Shown piece after piece: positions 44,946-57,127 of a DNA stretch of 64,000 nucleotides (its first letter is position 1; every line of letters starts with the position of its first letter). Source of the stretch: Heligmosomoides polygyrus polygyrus (taxonomy: Eukaryota > Nematoda > Chromadorea > Rhabditida > Heligmosomidae); NCBI GenBank assembly GCA_947396885.1, contig OX377205.1:26647407-26711406 (forward strand), read 5' to 3'. The position numbers and the translations under genes are program-made. The notes below the pieces were generated by a model. The model had not been told where the DNA came from, ran no database searches, and worked only from the letters and a program-made list of their open reading frames with translations.

Positions 44946-45222
44946 TGCAGTCGGAAGAGGCGCCGGTTGTCGTTTACACCCGATACCAGGTTCCTGGTTC
45001 GGATTTTCCGCCCAGGCCAACCAAGCCTTCCATCCCTCCGGGATCGGTGAATTGATACCAGACTTGTTTGGGAAGGATAAAACGCTGACTTGTTCACCGG
45101 CTGGCTACCGCAAGTCATTGTATGGCCAAATACGCATTCAACTCGCCTCCACGACATCCTGTAGAAGTAGAATGCGTGGCGCATCCCAAATGAGATTGAA
45201 TAACGCCGTCCTTTATCCTTTA
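44946..45222 (+). mobile_element. SINE-A copy with TSD
   Basis: Flanked by TTCCTTGTGGAG at 44934-44945 and 45223-45234. It starts inside the A box (TGCAGTCGG), so it is slightly 5' truncated at insertion. Tail CCTTTATCCTTTA. Confidence 0.93.
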
Positions 45223-45239
45223 TTCCTTGTGGAGCCGAG

Positions 45240-46680
45240 AACATATGTGAACTTTGTGATGTGACTTCGGAAAAACATTTCAAGGAGATCCATTCTTCTT
45301 CTACACTCAGAAGATTCTTTCTCTGTTATTTAAAATAAGCGGGCGGCCTAACTGTAAGTAGGTGCATCTCGTTATCGCTTTACAAGCAAAATCGCGTTAA
45401 TCACGTTCCAAGATATTAATTTCTTTCTTTCCGAGACGGTGGAAATCAGCTCCACCTGATCAGCTTTGGATCGCAGATACGTTTTTTGGTCATGCAACGG
45501 GCAGTCGCTTTTCGGAACAGTAGAAGTTTTTGTCATCCACAGCAAAAGACGTGTAATCCGTTCGGAGGCTTAGACCCTTTTCTTGAACAACCAAGAACAT
45601 GGAACTCAACAACCATTCCAAGTGTCGCAGTCGCAACTACATAACACTTTTCCCATCTCCGAAGAGGGCAATCCGAAACGACTGTCAAATGAAGCCTATT
45701 TGAGAAACTTGGAAAACAACTCAAAGAAATTAGCTAAAATGGAATCTGAAAAATCTATCCTTGATTAGCCAACTTGGCTTTTCAATAAAAGGGTCTAAGC
45801 CTCGAAACGATCATGACAAAAATTATTAGCTTGCCACATGCAGTGCAATACTGAAGATTTGGAATTTTTGCCTAGAAGTTCGATTGCAGGGTTGCTTCCA
45901 CGTCAGAATTCTGAATTCTAAATGTTGTGACATTATATGTTAAGTTGTCCTTAAAGTTTTCAGCGTTTTGCGTGCTTCAGTTTAAACTACCATAACCTTC
46001 TAAAATGTTAGAATTTAAAAAAAATTAAAATTCGGATTTAGTCGAAATAAGCAGCGTTCGAAACAGCACACTTTGCCAAGGGCAGTTGACTTATTCCATC
46101 AACGAAAAAATTGGTTTGGTCCGATTGGTGAAGATTGTGTCAGCGAGGAAGTTCTGAAGGTGTTAAGGTGGTAGTTGCTTGGTGAGATGTCTGGAGATGT
46201 GGAGAATATGGCGGGTGAGGCACAACTTCATCCCCCCCCCTTCCTTACAGAAGGACTCTGCTGTGATGGCTTGGACTGCTGCCAAAAGTTGTAGTGGATC
46301 ACACCAGCCGCCGACCACCACACTGTGACCATTACCTTTTTGGTGCAGATTCGCCTTTGGGAAATGCCTAGAGGTTCGTCGCCGTCCAACCACTGCCCGA
46401 AGCGTTCCCTGATATCATGCGGAATCCAGTTTTCATCACAAGTCGATCAAATAGCGGGTCGTAGGAATTATAGAACAACGTTGAAACGTAAATTATTTAG
46501 TCAGATAGAGCGAAAAATTCTGTACAGAAAGCAGCATTAATGCGCAATGCAAGTTGAATTTTTACTTGATAATAGACGAATGAAAATAGTAACACAAGAC
46601 GCTGGGAATTTTCCGGACAACATAATACATAAAAAGCAGAAAACAAGTAAACAAGGGTGTAAATGCCCTGAATAACCACG
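45240..46680. other. No gene recognised
   Basis: The longest plus frame outside repeats is 71 codons (46325-46540). AT-rich with a C-run near 46231. Confidence 0.35.
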
Positions 46681-46685
46681 CGTGA

Positions 46686-47205
46686 GTGCAGCTTGGTCCA
46701 AGTGGCGCTCGTTGACTGGAGCACTCTGCGACATGAAGATGCCAGAGCGCTTAAAGTCAAAGATCTATGAAACCGTCGTCCGGCGGTAGCGATGTACGGC
46801 GCTGAGTGTTGGCCTGCGACCAGGGAAGCTGAAACGCGCCTCAGCGTCATGGAGACGAAGATGCTGCGCTGGACGTCTGAGCCACCCGGATGGACCGCAT
46901 TCGAAACGATGTCATTCGGCAGAAGTTCGGTGTCGCGCCGATAGCCGACAAGATGCGCGAAGCTCGCTTGCGATGGTACGGCCACGTTCTGCGTGGAAAG
47001 AAAGACAGCGTCCGCAAGATAGGTCTTAACTTCGAGGTAATAGGAAGGCGGCCTAGAGGGTGCCCGAAGCAATACGTTACATATGGACTTGAAAGTAGCT
47101 GGTGTCCACCCTGATCTAGCGCTGGAACGGGAAAGGTGGCGTCATGACACCAGAATAGCTGACCCCGCTACGAAGCGGGACAGACGCTGTAGAAGAAGAA
47201 GAAGT
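46686..47205 (+). mobile_element. LINE C-terminus (second RTE/ERT family), frameshifted
   Basis: The typical C-terminal stretch of nematode endonuclease-reverse transcriptases is read in three frames: LKSKIYETVVR (about 46750), then VAMYGAECWPATREAE, then from 46890 FGVAPIADKMREARLRWYGH and VLRGKKDSVRKIG. Frameshifts fall near 46787 and 46885. It ends in an AGAAGAAGAAG tail at about 47190-47205. The family differs from the RTE at 7833. Confidence 0.78.
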
Positions 47206-47572
47206 AACAAGGAAAAGATTAGGATGTGGAAAGCGTTTTTCACTCAGAACCGTTGAGTTATGTAGAGTTTTACTCGTTACTCCTCATGCGAACTACTCTA
47301 ATTAGCCAAAGCTGGCCCACATTTTCTTGTTCAATTGTTTTTTCAGCGAGAGCACAGAATAAGAAACATCTACTCCACGGTTTTGCTTTTACCGAGCTTA
47401 GACTACGACATCATAGTGGCAGTAACTGAATCAAGAGTCTTATAAGGTCTCCCAGTCCTATTGCCAGCTCAGCTATTGCCCAGTGATATGATGGCACTCA
47501 TGCGAGGAGAAATAAATGTGGATTCTTATCGCTGGATGTTGGACGGAAGTCTCACCTTAGCGGTGCTCCCTC

Positions 47573-47766
47573 CCGACTAGGATACCTGCGGTGGCCAGCT
47601 GATGAATAAGTCAGCGGTTTATCCTATGCAGACAAGACGGGTAGCAATCTACCGAGCTCGGAGAATTGAAAGGCTTAGATGAACTAGGCGGGAACTCCAA
47701 ACCGAGAACGCGATATCGGGTGAGCTCGACAGTTGGCATCTCCTCGGACTGCGCTACACGAGCCTT
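47573..47766 (-). mobile_element. SINE-A 5' two-thirds
   Basis: TGCGGTGGCCAGCTGATGAA, then TTATCCTATGCAGACAAGAC, and a good head CTCGGACTGCGCTACACGAG. Confidence 0.78.
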
Positions 47767-47769
47767 CTT

Positions 47770-48985
47770 TTATCAGATTTACGCCTATTACCAAGAGTAT
47801 CTCTTAAGGAAGGAGCATCATTAATTTCTTTAAAGTTATTCCGTGCTTACAAGCAATCTTTGTCACTCCATGTCTCATTGGTATTTAGCCACTAAATTCG
47901 ACATCGGATAAATCTGCGCATAATGCGTGAGAGCTTCGCCTCACCACCTTTCGTCGAGCTGTGATAGAGTTGCACTAGCTAAACTTTTCTTTCTAAATAT
48001 GCGGCTGACAGAATAGTAGTGGCAGTATGATTAAATAGTGTCACCCGTGTAATTTTCATGCAAATAGGCAGACAGACTAATTTTTGATAAACAGCTTCAC
48101 GTCACCGGTTCTTTGTTCGCCAAATGGCGTCTCACCTCCTCAAAAAGGATCACAGAAAACACATCTGGTCAAGAAACAGCATAAAAAAGAAGGCAAGGCT
48201 CAGCGCCGTCAATCCATTGAGAGTCACGCGTAAATTCTGCAGATGCACGCCTTCGAAATTAGCTTCATGGGAAAGTGTTCCGCTGCTCCGAAGAATAGAA
48301 GGCCTTGCATACACGAGAGGGTTTAGTGAGACTAACGAATCTGCCCAGTCACTAAAAATGTGGACCCTTCACGAAGACAAGCATCCGTGATGGTTCGGAC
48401 TGAATGTGCGTGTCCGTGTCATACAGCCTACGCTGCGTCGGTTGTCACGGTGATCACGAAATCTCATAAACTCTCGGCTTTGCCACGGACTGCCGGGATA
48501 GCTGCAGATGAATGAATGCATGGGGAAGCGATGCGGGAGACCGGAGGGAGTGACGGGACAGAGCGAAGAGCCTTTTCACCGAATGAGACTGGCATGTGGG
48601 AAACCGCTGACGATGAAGCGAAGCTCTGTTTTGTTCTTAAGACGATTAGTATGGTTAGGAGAGATAAAGCGACTCTGGGAGCAACGAAAAGCAAAGGAAC
48701 GCAGCAGCGGTAATCGATATGCAGTCACCAATAGCCACCTGTGGCAAAGGAAACTCAAGGTGCAACCCAAGCAGATACCGTTCATCCTTAGAAATTGAGA
48801 AATCTACTAAATCGACATCATAACCATCGGAGTCCAAGTATCTCATGTGTGAGAGATTGCATTATTGGCCTGCACCACTACACGCTCACATTAAAAATTC
48901 TGTTTCAGTAGGGTAGACCTTATTTACTCTAGAAATTTAATCTTCAAACTCTGAAACAAACAATTTTCTTTTATTCGACTGTGCA
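47770..48985. other. No assignable gene; ORFs on both strands at 48500-48850
   Basis: Plus 48516-48710 has very regular codons (ETADDEAKLCFVLKTISM) and meets GTAATC at its end. Minus 48846-48655 is also protein-like (SDGYDVDLVDFSISKDERYL). I cannot decide the strand and see no domain. Confidence 0.25.
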
Positions 48986-48990
48986 CTACG

Positions 48991-49279
48991 TGTGCGTGTA
49001 GCGCAGTCGGAAGAGGTGCTGGTTGTCGCGTGCACCCGATACCAGCTTGTTGGTTCGGATTTTCCGCCCAGGCCAAACAGGCCTTCCATCACTCCGGAGT
49101 CAGTGAATTGGTACCAGACGTGCCTGTGAAGGATAAAGCGCAGACGTGTTCATCGGCTGGCCACCGCAAGCCATTTTGTGGAAAAAATATGGATTATTCA
49201 ATCGCCTATACGACATCTCGTAGAAGTAGAATGCGTGGGGCATCCCAAAAAAGATTGCTACTACGTCCTTTATCCTTTA
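48991..49279 (+). mobile_element. SINE-A copy, full length
   Basis: A box TAGCGCAGTCGGAAG and B box region GTTGGTTCGGATTTTCC are good; tail CCTTTATCCTTTAG. Confidence 0.9.
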
Positions 49280-49532
49280 GTTACACTCTAAGATTACCTC
49301 TGGAAACCGTAGCTTTGCATTAACTGATTTTATTTGTTTTCATTGCTCATACGTACTTTCCACAGAATTTCTAAAACTGTTATGAAATCGCATCGAGAAG
49401 GAGAGTAAGTTTCGGCCGCCCTAAAAATGGAAGAAAAGAAAAAAGAACGAAAGATGAGTGGCTTGTCGTAGCAGAAAATATCAAAGGAGGCTTGAAAAAC
49501 TATACAAACAAACCACGAATAAAGGTCACTAA

Positions 49533-49702
49533 ACAAAGAAAGCGTTATTCAGTTCCTTTTGAGATGCGTTGCGCATTCTACTTCTACAACGTCTCGTGCA
49601 GCCATTTGAACGCGTATTTGGAATACATAATGATTCACGATGGTCAGCATGGCAAGTCATCCTTCCCAAGAAAGTCTGACATCAACCACGGAGGTAGAAA
49701 AA
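49533..49702 (-). mobile_element. SINE-A 3' half
   Basis: GCGTTATTCAGTTCCTTTTG, GCGCATTCTACTTCTAC and TCCTTCCCAAGAAAGTCTGA; stops before the head. Confidence 0.75.
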
Positions 49703-49709
49703 TAATTTC

Positions 49710-50320
49710 TGTAACCGCAAACAAACAAGGCTAAAATACAAATCAAGAAAAGGAAAAAGGAAGGCAAAACAGAAGTAAGAGAAGAGCAGAAAAAATGCAC
49801 AATCCATAGGCAAACCCAGAACGGATGTAACATCACGCAAAGGTCCTGCATGAGATGAAAGAGGCAAAATGGATTTTTTTAAGAGAAGAAACGGGAGCGA
49901 GGGAAACGCTTAGTGATTAAAAAGCAACCGAAAAGAAGAGTGGCTCAGTCGGCTGAGAACACAATGGAGGAACTAGGGAGGGAAGCGTGGTAGCAGAAAA
50001 GCAGGCAGCGACTCAGGGAGAGAATGAAGCAGCTCACGCGCTGTCAACAACGAGCCTTGGGTAGCAGGTGACGTGAGAGACAAACACGTATGCCATTTCT
50101 GGCGACCTTACCTAGAACTGAAGCGGATGATGTTGCCATCCCTATTTCAGCCGCGGGGTAAGGCACTGCCAGCAGTTTTTCTCATGAGTGCGGCAAACAG
50201 CGAAAACGTGCTGCGCTATCCGAAGTCGGAACCCTGTTCCTAGGCTGGGTGAAACAACTGTCATTTGTTCTTTTCCTAATCTCAAGTTTTTTAGAAGATC
50301 TTTAGAAAGATGTGACCCAT
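49710..50320. other. No gene seen
   Basis: Purine-rich at 49740-49990. No frame or repeat recognised. Confidence 0.35.
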
Positions 50321-50328
50321 CCGAAGGA

Positions 50329-50419
50329 TGAGGATAAGGGACAAAGATCGAAGTTAATCAATCCATTTATGAGTGCTCGTCCACTCTTCTTCTACGGAAC
50401 ATCGTAACGGCAATTTATA
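50329..50419 (-). mobile_element. SINE-A, 3' part of a split copy
   Basis: GGATAAGGGACAAAGATCG, then AATCAATCCATTTATGAG and TTCTTCTACGGAACATCG. It stops where the TA-flanked transposon begins. The rest of the same SINE resumes at 51225-51236 and again at about 51676. Confidence 0.7.
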
Positions 50420-51224
50420 CCACTTTCACGTCGGATTAGACACATTTTAAATCAAATTGTATACTTACTTTAAGCTCGTTTTAAGACTTTTGAAATCAAA
50501 GCGAACTCTTTCAAATCAAAATGACATTGAAGCAGGTTGAACAACAGGGTCAATAGGATGGTTAGAAAAATTTTTGGTTTAAGGAACACTAGGCAGACTT
50601 TTTTTAATTTACCTACCTCATCAATAAATGTAATGAATTTGTGAAATCTTATTTAAAAAATAACAAATTCAAATTTGTCTTAAAACACAGCAAAAACGCA
50701 AACACATAGCGCATTAAAAGATCAGATCGCATCATGCACTCAAAAAGTTCGCCGCAATTTTTATTTGACTGACGGTGTTAATTCTGCCTAAACGAATCAT
50801 CAAGCTGAGGGTATCTGTGTACTTCACAATTGTATTTCTTTCATCGTTTACAGGTCTGAAACTCCATTCAAACATAAATTTTGATATTAATCGAATAAAA
50901 TTTACAACGTCTTTAAAGAGCGCATGGCGCAATCTCTTTTTTGGCCACTAAAAATGGGCGCATTTCTTCTCTATGGACAAGCTTTAAACCATTATTTTCA
51001 CTCAATAATGAGAATTCTATAAAATTTCACGCAATATGTACACTTTTCGGGTAGATGAATTAAAACTTCAAAGAATGTTATATTAAAATTTTCCTTGAAC
51101 AAAAAATTATTGCACAAAAGCATATTTTTAGAGAGCTTGCTTTGATTTTCGATTTTTTTCTCAAACTACCTTGGAATGGTGTACAATTTGATTTGAAAAG
51201 TGTCCATTTCGACACGAAATTGTG
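50420..51224. mobile_element. AT-rich inverted-repeat DNA transposon, copy 2
   Basis: The 805-bp element is flanked by TA (50418-50419 and 51225-51226). The arms share GACACNTTTYAAATCAAATTG in inverted orientation. The left arm again iterates the TTTTGAAATCAAA-type unit. No transposase. It is inserted in the SINE described at 50329. Confidence 0.65.
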
Positions 51225-51236
51225 TAAATGCGCATT

Positions 51237-51675
51237 TATTTGTTTATTTATTTATTTATCATATGAACATGTCATGAACAACATATAATAGATCAACGAG
51301 ACAAATCGCAAATAACCGACAAAAGACAACCATCAACATTATGAGTAGAATTATCAAGGATCACTAAAGTAAATTCAATCCTCATAATTAGGAACTACTG
51401 CGATCAAATTAGATTCAGATGACAGTCCAACATCTTCAAGAAGCATTTGAAGTCTACCGACCGGTACAGAAACCTTTTTACTTAGCTTGATAAGTTCCGA
51501 CCCAGCTCTAATAGAGGAAAAGTGATGCCGAAACCTAGTTGTGGCTTTAGGTAATAAAAGCTTGTGGCGGCTTCCTCGGGTGAATGAGCTCCTTTCTACT
51601 ACGAAATGGTCCAGTGTGGGGCTGCACTGACAGTACAAAATTTTGTGCAACATTACGAGCTCAAACTTTCTTCTT
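51237..51675 (-). mobile_element. LINE 3' end with intact AAAT tail
   Basis: The minus frame 51653-51375 carries the RT C-terminal signature (SFTRGSRHKLLLPKATTRF, then RHHFSSIRAGSELIKL). A 110-bp 3' UTR leads to AAATAAATAAATAAAC at 51262-51237. It is 5' truncated. It interrupts SINE-A at the sequence GCGCATTT. Confidence 0.72.
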
Positions 51676-51881
51676 ATTTAGCCCGTACCTTAGAATTACT
51701 GACGTTGGACGTGCAGTGTTTAGCAAATGAGTAATTCAACTTTGTATACTTCATAAACTGGTCTGGTGCAAATTCATCTTGAAGGTATGAAAGGCTTGGA
51801 TAATCTGGGTGGGAATTAAGAACCTGATTGGAGTTGCGCATGAGAGCCGGCGCCTCCTCTGACCGCCTCCATGCGCCCGAG
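51676..51881 (-). mobile_element. SINE-A, 5' part of the split copy
   Basis: Resumes at ATTTAGCCCGTAC (consensus ATTTGGCCATAC), then GACGTGCAGTGTTTAGCAAATG, ACTGGTCTGGTGCAAATTC and the head GAGAGCCGGCGCCTCCTCTG. Confidence 0.7.
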
Positions 51882-51884
51882 GAT

Positions 51885-52900
51885 TAGACAATTTCAAAGA
51901 TTTCACCTGAAATGATGCCAAGATGGAGGGCAAAGACCACGATCACATCAAATCGAAGTTTTAGGCGGAGCACCGAAGTTTTCCTGCCAAAATAGAAATC
52001 CGCAAAGAGGAGTGATCTTAGGCAAACAACTTGTCGTCGAGAATGCTGGCTAGTATAAACACTTGAGCCGGTGAGTTTGATTTGGCCTGAGTCATTCGAC
52101 TAAATGCCGTCCGACACGGATGACCGTCGCAGAATCGCAATCAGCGAGACGGAATTTGGCCGTGGCTCACTTCGTGCGAAAGTACGTGCAGCTGGAGAAG
52201 ACTTCGGCACAATGAGATCAGGATCTCCAGAATAGAATCACGAACACACCATTGCACGTTGGCTAGCCGCCGCCAAGGGGAAGGCACATCAGTAAACAGT
52301 GCCTGGGAATAATGGATAGGGAGGAAATGGGAAAGGTGTTAAAGCGCAAGGAGAGAAAAGATTGAGAATGAACGGAGATCATCTGGTCATCAGGGCAGAT
52401 TATAATTTATGGAAGGCACTAAAATTGGTGGACACGCCGCGCGATTGGAGACTTCGTTATGAATCTCCGCGAATGGCCATCTAAATCAACTAATACATTC
52501 AAGAATGCACGCAGAAGTATGTAGCTCGACCGGTTCTGTTTTTTTTTTGAAATATTGAAGGCCCTTATTCAGGCTGAAAAACCGTATTAAACTGAAGGAA
52601 GTGATGGAGCAGCGCCTTCAATTCATCTGATTCTAGCAGCCTGAAGGGGTAAAGTGGTTTTATCTCTAGAGGACGCCAAAATTTCAATATGATGCTGCAA
52701 CAACCCTTTTAGGATACACTCACACTGTAGATGTGAAGGTTAGTGCAATTCCTGACTTGTACAGCTGCTCGTCTTAACTGTGCACCATTGCGTAGTCCTT
52801 CACGGAGAAGTCTTTCTCGCACATTTCAGAGGCTCTGTATGATGAAAGCGTCGACTTCTCTGTGTTCGAGACTGAACCTAAACCGTGAGGCACGCCTCTC
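51885..52900. other. No gene seen
   Basis: No frame over 60 codons outside repeats and no recognised element. Confidence 0.4.
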
Positions 52901-52903
52901 TTG

Positions 52904-53186
52904 AGGATAAACAACAACATTAATGCCCCCTTTTGGGATACGCCATGCCTTCCACTTCTTTGGTATCGCGTGGAGACAATTTGAAAGCGTACTTAGCCTT
53001 CATTAATGACCATCTCTGGTGGCTATTTCATGGAGAAGTCAGCGTTGTATACTTTCAGAACAAGTCTATTACCAATCTCGCAGCTCCGCGGGTGTGGAGG
53101 CATGGTCGACCTGTCTGTCTGAAATCCGAACGAAGGACATCGAGTTAGGTGCACGAGAGAACCGGCATCTCCTCCGCCTACACTAT
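52904..53186 (-). mobile_element. SINE-A copy, diverged
   Basis: TTTTGGGATACGCCATGCC, then ACAAGTCTATTACCAATC, GAAATCCGAACGAAGGAC and CGGCATCTCCTCCGCCTACA. Confidence 0.75.
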
Positions 53187-53350
53187 CATCTATCTATCGG
53201 ATCTATCTACTATCGAATCCGGCCATCATTCGCTCCGCCTGGCTGATGCTCGGTGTTATGAGCACGATGTGCGAAGCGAATTGAAGATGGTGCAGTTGGC
53301 GGCCGTCGACATCCACTCCCATGTCTCCCCGTTCTAGATACTATAATCTC

Positions 53351-53607
53351 GGATGGGGATAAAGGATGAAGCTCAGCGTTACTCAACCCCTCTTCGAATA
53401 CGCCACACTTTCTACTTCTATGGGAAATCGTGGAGTCGATTTGAGTGCGTATTTTGGACCATGCAATGAACTGCGATGGCTAGCCCATGAACAAGTCAGT
53501 GATTTATCTTTTCCAAACAGCTATGACCCCAATTCACCGATCCCATCGGGATGGAAGATTGGGTGCACTCGACAACCGGTACCTCCTCCGACTGCGCTCC
53601 ATGCGAC
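53351..53607 (-). mobile_element. SINE-A copy, internally deleted
   Basis: Tail GGATAAAGGATGAAGC and body present, but the GGCCTGGGCGGGAAATCC block before the head is deleted (AAGATTGGGTGCACTCGAC). Confidence 0.8.
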
Positions 53608-53742
53608 GGTAATTTAGAAGAGTTAAAAATATAAGTAAATCACTAATATAAAATAAGGACGACAAAAGGCGTCACCATATTCACTTTCTCATGTTTCTTG
53701 TCGCTAAGCGCTGCGCTACCGAAGACAAGCCTAAAGGTAGAG

Positions 53743-53812
53743 GAGGATAAAGCTATAGCTATGTAGGCGTTGCTCAATTCCTATACCGAATGCAGATGTC
53801 ATAGAAGCACAT
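53743..53812 (-). mobile_element. SINE-A tail fragment
   Basis: AGGATAAAGCTATAGC, GGCGTTGCTCAATTCC and GATGTCATAGAAGC only. Confidence 0.5.
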
Positions 53813-54213
53813 AGCTTGCTCGACATCAAAGAAACATAAACTCGATTAGATTTCTCATTCCAGAACGGACCTCTCATTGATTGCGCTGCAGGATTAGGAA
53901 GGAAGGAATGTGCGTAGAAAGAAAGATCACGATTGGTAATGTGGAGAGCTTAGAGAGAAGAAAGCGTGTCAGTTAATGACAACCAATCAGATCACCGACC
54001 GAACGTCAGCCAATCAGAACAGAAACGATACAAGCCCGTTGTGAGTGAGCCTTTGACAAGGCCGAGTTCCCGAATCTCAATGTTGCCAACACTAACAGAC
54101 ATGGTTCCAAAAATTATAAATAAAGTAAGTACAATAAAAACTAAAATAAAAAAATTAAACAAACAAATAATGGTAAGTAAACAATGAATGATTGATAAAA
54201 GACCGCGCTATTG

Positions 54214-54350
54214 AATTCGCTTTGGCATGCGCCACGCAGTGTACTTCCACTGAATGTCGTTAGGGGGGGGGCAAATTTAATTAGCCTACACAACAACAAG
54301 CCAGTCGTTGAACAAATCAGGGTCTAGCCCTTTCCAGTCGAGTCCATTAT
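54214..54350 (-). mobile_element. SINE-A 3' half, diverged
   Basis: GCCACGCAGTGTACTTCCAC and CCAGTCGTTGAACAAATCAG with a G-run (54265-54273) replacing the middle. Confidence 0.55.
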
Positions 54351-54418
54351 ATAGACGTGAATCTCCGGACAGTGATGAGCAGCCTCCTGAAGTATAAGTG
54401 GTTCTTACAAAAGCTTAA

Positions 54419-54712
54419 AGGATAAAGGATAAAGGAAGGCGTTATTCAATCCCTTTTTGGGATGTGCCACACATTCTACTTCTACGGGATGTCGTGGAGA
54501 CGATTTGAATGCTATATGGCCTTTAGAATGAATTGCGGTGGCCAGTCAGTGATCAAATCAGTGTTTCATCCTTCCTAGACATCTGATTCCAATTCACTGA
54601 CCCCACAGCAGCGGAAAGCGTGATTTGCCTGGAAAGGAAATCCGAACCAAGAACTTGATATCGGGTGCATGCGACAGCTGGCACATCTACGTCTCCGCAC
54701 CGCGCGTCCATT
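54419..54712 (-). mobile_element. SINE-A copy, near full length
   Basis: Double tail unit AAAGGATAAAGGATAAAGG, then a good 3' block; the head is worn (GGCACATCTACGTCTCCGCACC). Confidence 0.88.
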
Positions 54713-54734
54713 ACGAGTCTATTACCAGTTTTAT

Positions 54735-54785
54735 TCAACTTTATTTATTTATTTACCTAAGACGTGGACAAATTTGCAGCACTGG
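54735..54785. repeat. TTTA tract and LINE-like flank
   Basis: CTTTATTTATTTATTTACC sits between two minus-oriented SINE-A pieces, in the same arrangement as at 23273 and 51237. Confidence 0.4.
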
Positions 54786-54905
54786 GATCCGGTCCAAAGA
54801 CCCCGGAGAGATGAAGAATTGGTTGGACTAGGAGGGAAACCCGAACGAAGAACTTCAATTCGGCGTGCAGATGAGGGCCAGAGCCTTCCCAGAGTACTGC
54901 GGCAG
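54786..54905 (-). mobile_element. SINE-A 5' half, diverged
   Basis: AAAGACCCCGGAGAGATGAA, then GGAGGGAAACCCGAACGAAG and CAGAGCCTTCCCAGAGTAC. Confidence 0.55.
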
Positions 54906-54909
54906 TACT

Positions 54910-55845
54910 ACTGCCCCTCGCGCGCAAATAAAAGAACGAACGCGTGAATGGAACGAAACAATAACGGATTGTGAAACAGTTCATTATTGTGTCATTCATT
55001 AGTGATTCCGCTGACAAATATTTCTGCGAAGTTCTAAGGGACGCATGATGACGATTAACTAAGGACATCAAAGCTAAGAAGATAATTACAAAGAACAGCC
55101 TAGAGATTGACGTAAGACATTGACAAAGGGATCTCGTCAACGTCTTACGTCGGCTTTCTGTCTTGAGTTCTCCGTTAGCCGCTTATCCCCACTATGTACT
55201 ACTAATATCTCGAGCAATCAAATCGAACAGAGTGGATGTGGCAGTTCACTCTGCACTCTGGGATGAGTAGGCTCCTGTTAGTGGCGATAAGCAGTGTAGT
55301 CCTCAACGTGCTTCCACTTTGCTAGTAACCATAGGAACGGTGTGAGTGCCCCAGTTTAGAAGCTAAAGCGGGAAATTATTCTAGTCAGATATATTGTCGC
55401 TGACCAAGAACCGAAATGAAACCGTGCCAGACGATCTAAATTTCAGGAAAACACTGGAACTGGGCGCTATTGAGAACTGGTCTAGAATAATTGCCTATTT
55501 TTCGTCCCAACGACGACGTAATGAGACCTAACCTCCGCCGACTAACATCATCGAGCCTATCATCAGACAGGTTTAGAAGTGTTTCTGTACAAATCGTCAA
55601 GCAGGCATATTGTGAGAGAATTATGAATCTACCGCTCGTATCTTCCTCACATGTCATACCATTACACCTCTGAACGAAAAATAAATAAATAAATAAGGTT
55701 TTGCATCTTGTAATGTTATAGTTCGCCTAATCTGTATAAATGATAAGCTTTCGAACTGGAGCTGTATCATAATAGATTCCCCCCAAGGAACAGGTAGTTT
55801 CAGCTCTTACTCAAGCAACCGTATAATAACTAGGTAATAAAGGGA
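54910..55845. other. No gene seen
   Basis: A 127-codon minus frame (55140-54757) partly overlaps SINE debris and is unassigned. An AAAT run occurs at 55678-55697. Confidence 0.35.
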
Positions 55846-55851
55846 AATGTA

Positions 55852-57125
55852 CAGGGTGGCCCATAAGTCCTGCAACAAAATTAGGAGACCTTACTGGTTG
55901 TCTTTTTCCAATTGCAAAAAAATGCATACCAACAGTTATGTAGGATATACTTAGTGCTATACTTCTGGAAAGCATCATGGTTGTAGCTGCTCTTATTACA
56001 AAGTAATGCGCTCTCACGTAAAACTACCGAAAATTCTTCTCTCGCCCGTGGTGGGGCGCTTCCGTTCCGATGTGATTAAATTCCGGAAGATTGGTTGTTG
56101 AACATGCAGTATGATGGTATTGTGTAGGGCAGTGGAGAGGCTTCTCGAGAGTGAACATTGGATGAACGGATCTGAACTACAACAGAAGAACGCTATTAAT
56201 TTTCTGATCATACAGGATGCAGCAACCAGCTGGATCAAATTCAATATTCAGCCGTGTGCGTAATCTATTACTAAGCAGTATGCAGTTTCTAGGAAACTAC
56301 AAGGAAAGCTCTACAAGCCCACAAGTGAGGCGAAGACTCAGCTATGAGGAGAAGAGAGTAGAAGGAAAAATTTGTAAGCGCAGTTGGAGCGCGTCGTTCG
56401 AAATGGGTATTCAGCCTCTGCCTCATTTGATGGAAAATTTCTCAAAGTTGAGCGATCTCAGAAAGGTCAGAATAATAGTGCGTTTAATGCTGCCTTTGCG
56501 GGAACCTGATGATATAAAAACAACGGCCACGCATGGCAAGTTTTTGTCATACACGATTTTCCAAAATGTCTCCCCGCACTCCATAGGTTTTTGTGTAAAA
56601 TAGTGAAAATCAATAAAAATGTTCGTTTGATAGGAACAAAAACCTAACACCATATATCAGAAACTCAATCGCGCTGTTTAAAGGCAAAACGCACATTCTG
56701 GTAAAGCGATTCCTGTAACAGCAAAAGAAAAGGACGTGGTAGCGGTTCTCAGTCCATCAGCAAAATATTGCACCTGCGAAAGACTAGCTGTGAAATTCCT
56801 AAATCTTTAGATTTTCAATCTTTGTTTATTAACCATCTTAAAGAAAATGTCTTGCTCTATAAAGCCTGGGGAAACTATTGTTCAATATCTTCTTTGGAAC
56901 GAATAAGAAGTAAAACTCCGTAAGAGGGGCTGCGACGTGAGCTGCAAAGCAACCCACACGATCTGAAGGTTCTTATCAATCCAGGAGTGGTCCCTTATGA
57001 ATAATACCGCTTCACCATAATGTACAAACCATGGGCAAACACGGTTTAAAAATGTACCAAATTTAGTGCATTCTTAGCCTTTTTATACGCCTATGTTTTT
57101 GTTGCAGGACTTATGGGCCACCCTG
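55852..57125. mobile_element. 1274-bp inverted-repeat transposon, transposase not recognised
   Basis: TA dinucleotides (55850-55851, 57126-57127) flank perfect 29-bp inverted ends that begin CAGGGTGGCCCATAAGTCCT. End sequence, TA target and length all fit a Tc1/mariner-type element. The longest frame (56217-56603 plus, about 128 codons, with VRRRLSYEEKRVEGKICKRS) shows no DDE motif that I can see. It may be a non-autonomous element carrying unrelated sequence. Confidence 0.8.
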
Positions 57126-57127
57126 TA

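Noticed and set aside
44846..45283. 145- and 128-codon ORFs on both strands
   Set aside because: Both are SINE-A reading frames.
46497..47072. 191-codon minus-strand ORF
   Set aside because: Antisense shadow of the LINE C-terminus on the plus strand.
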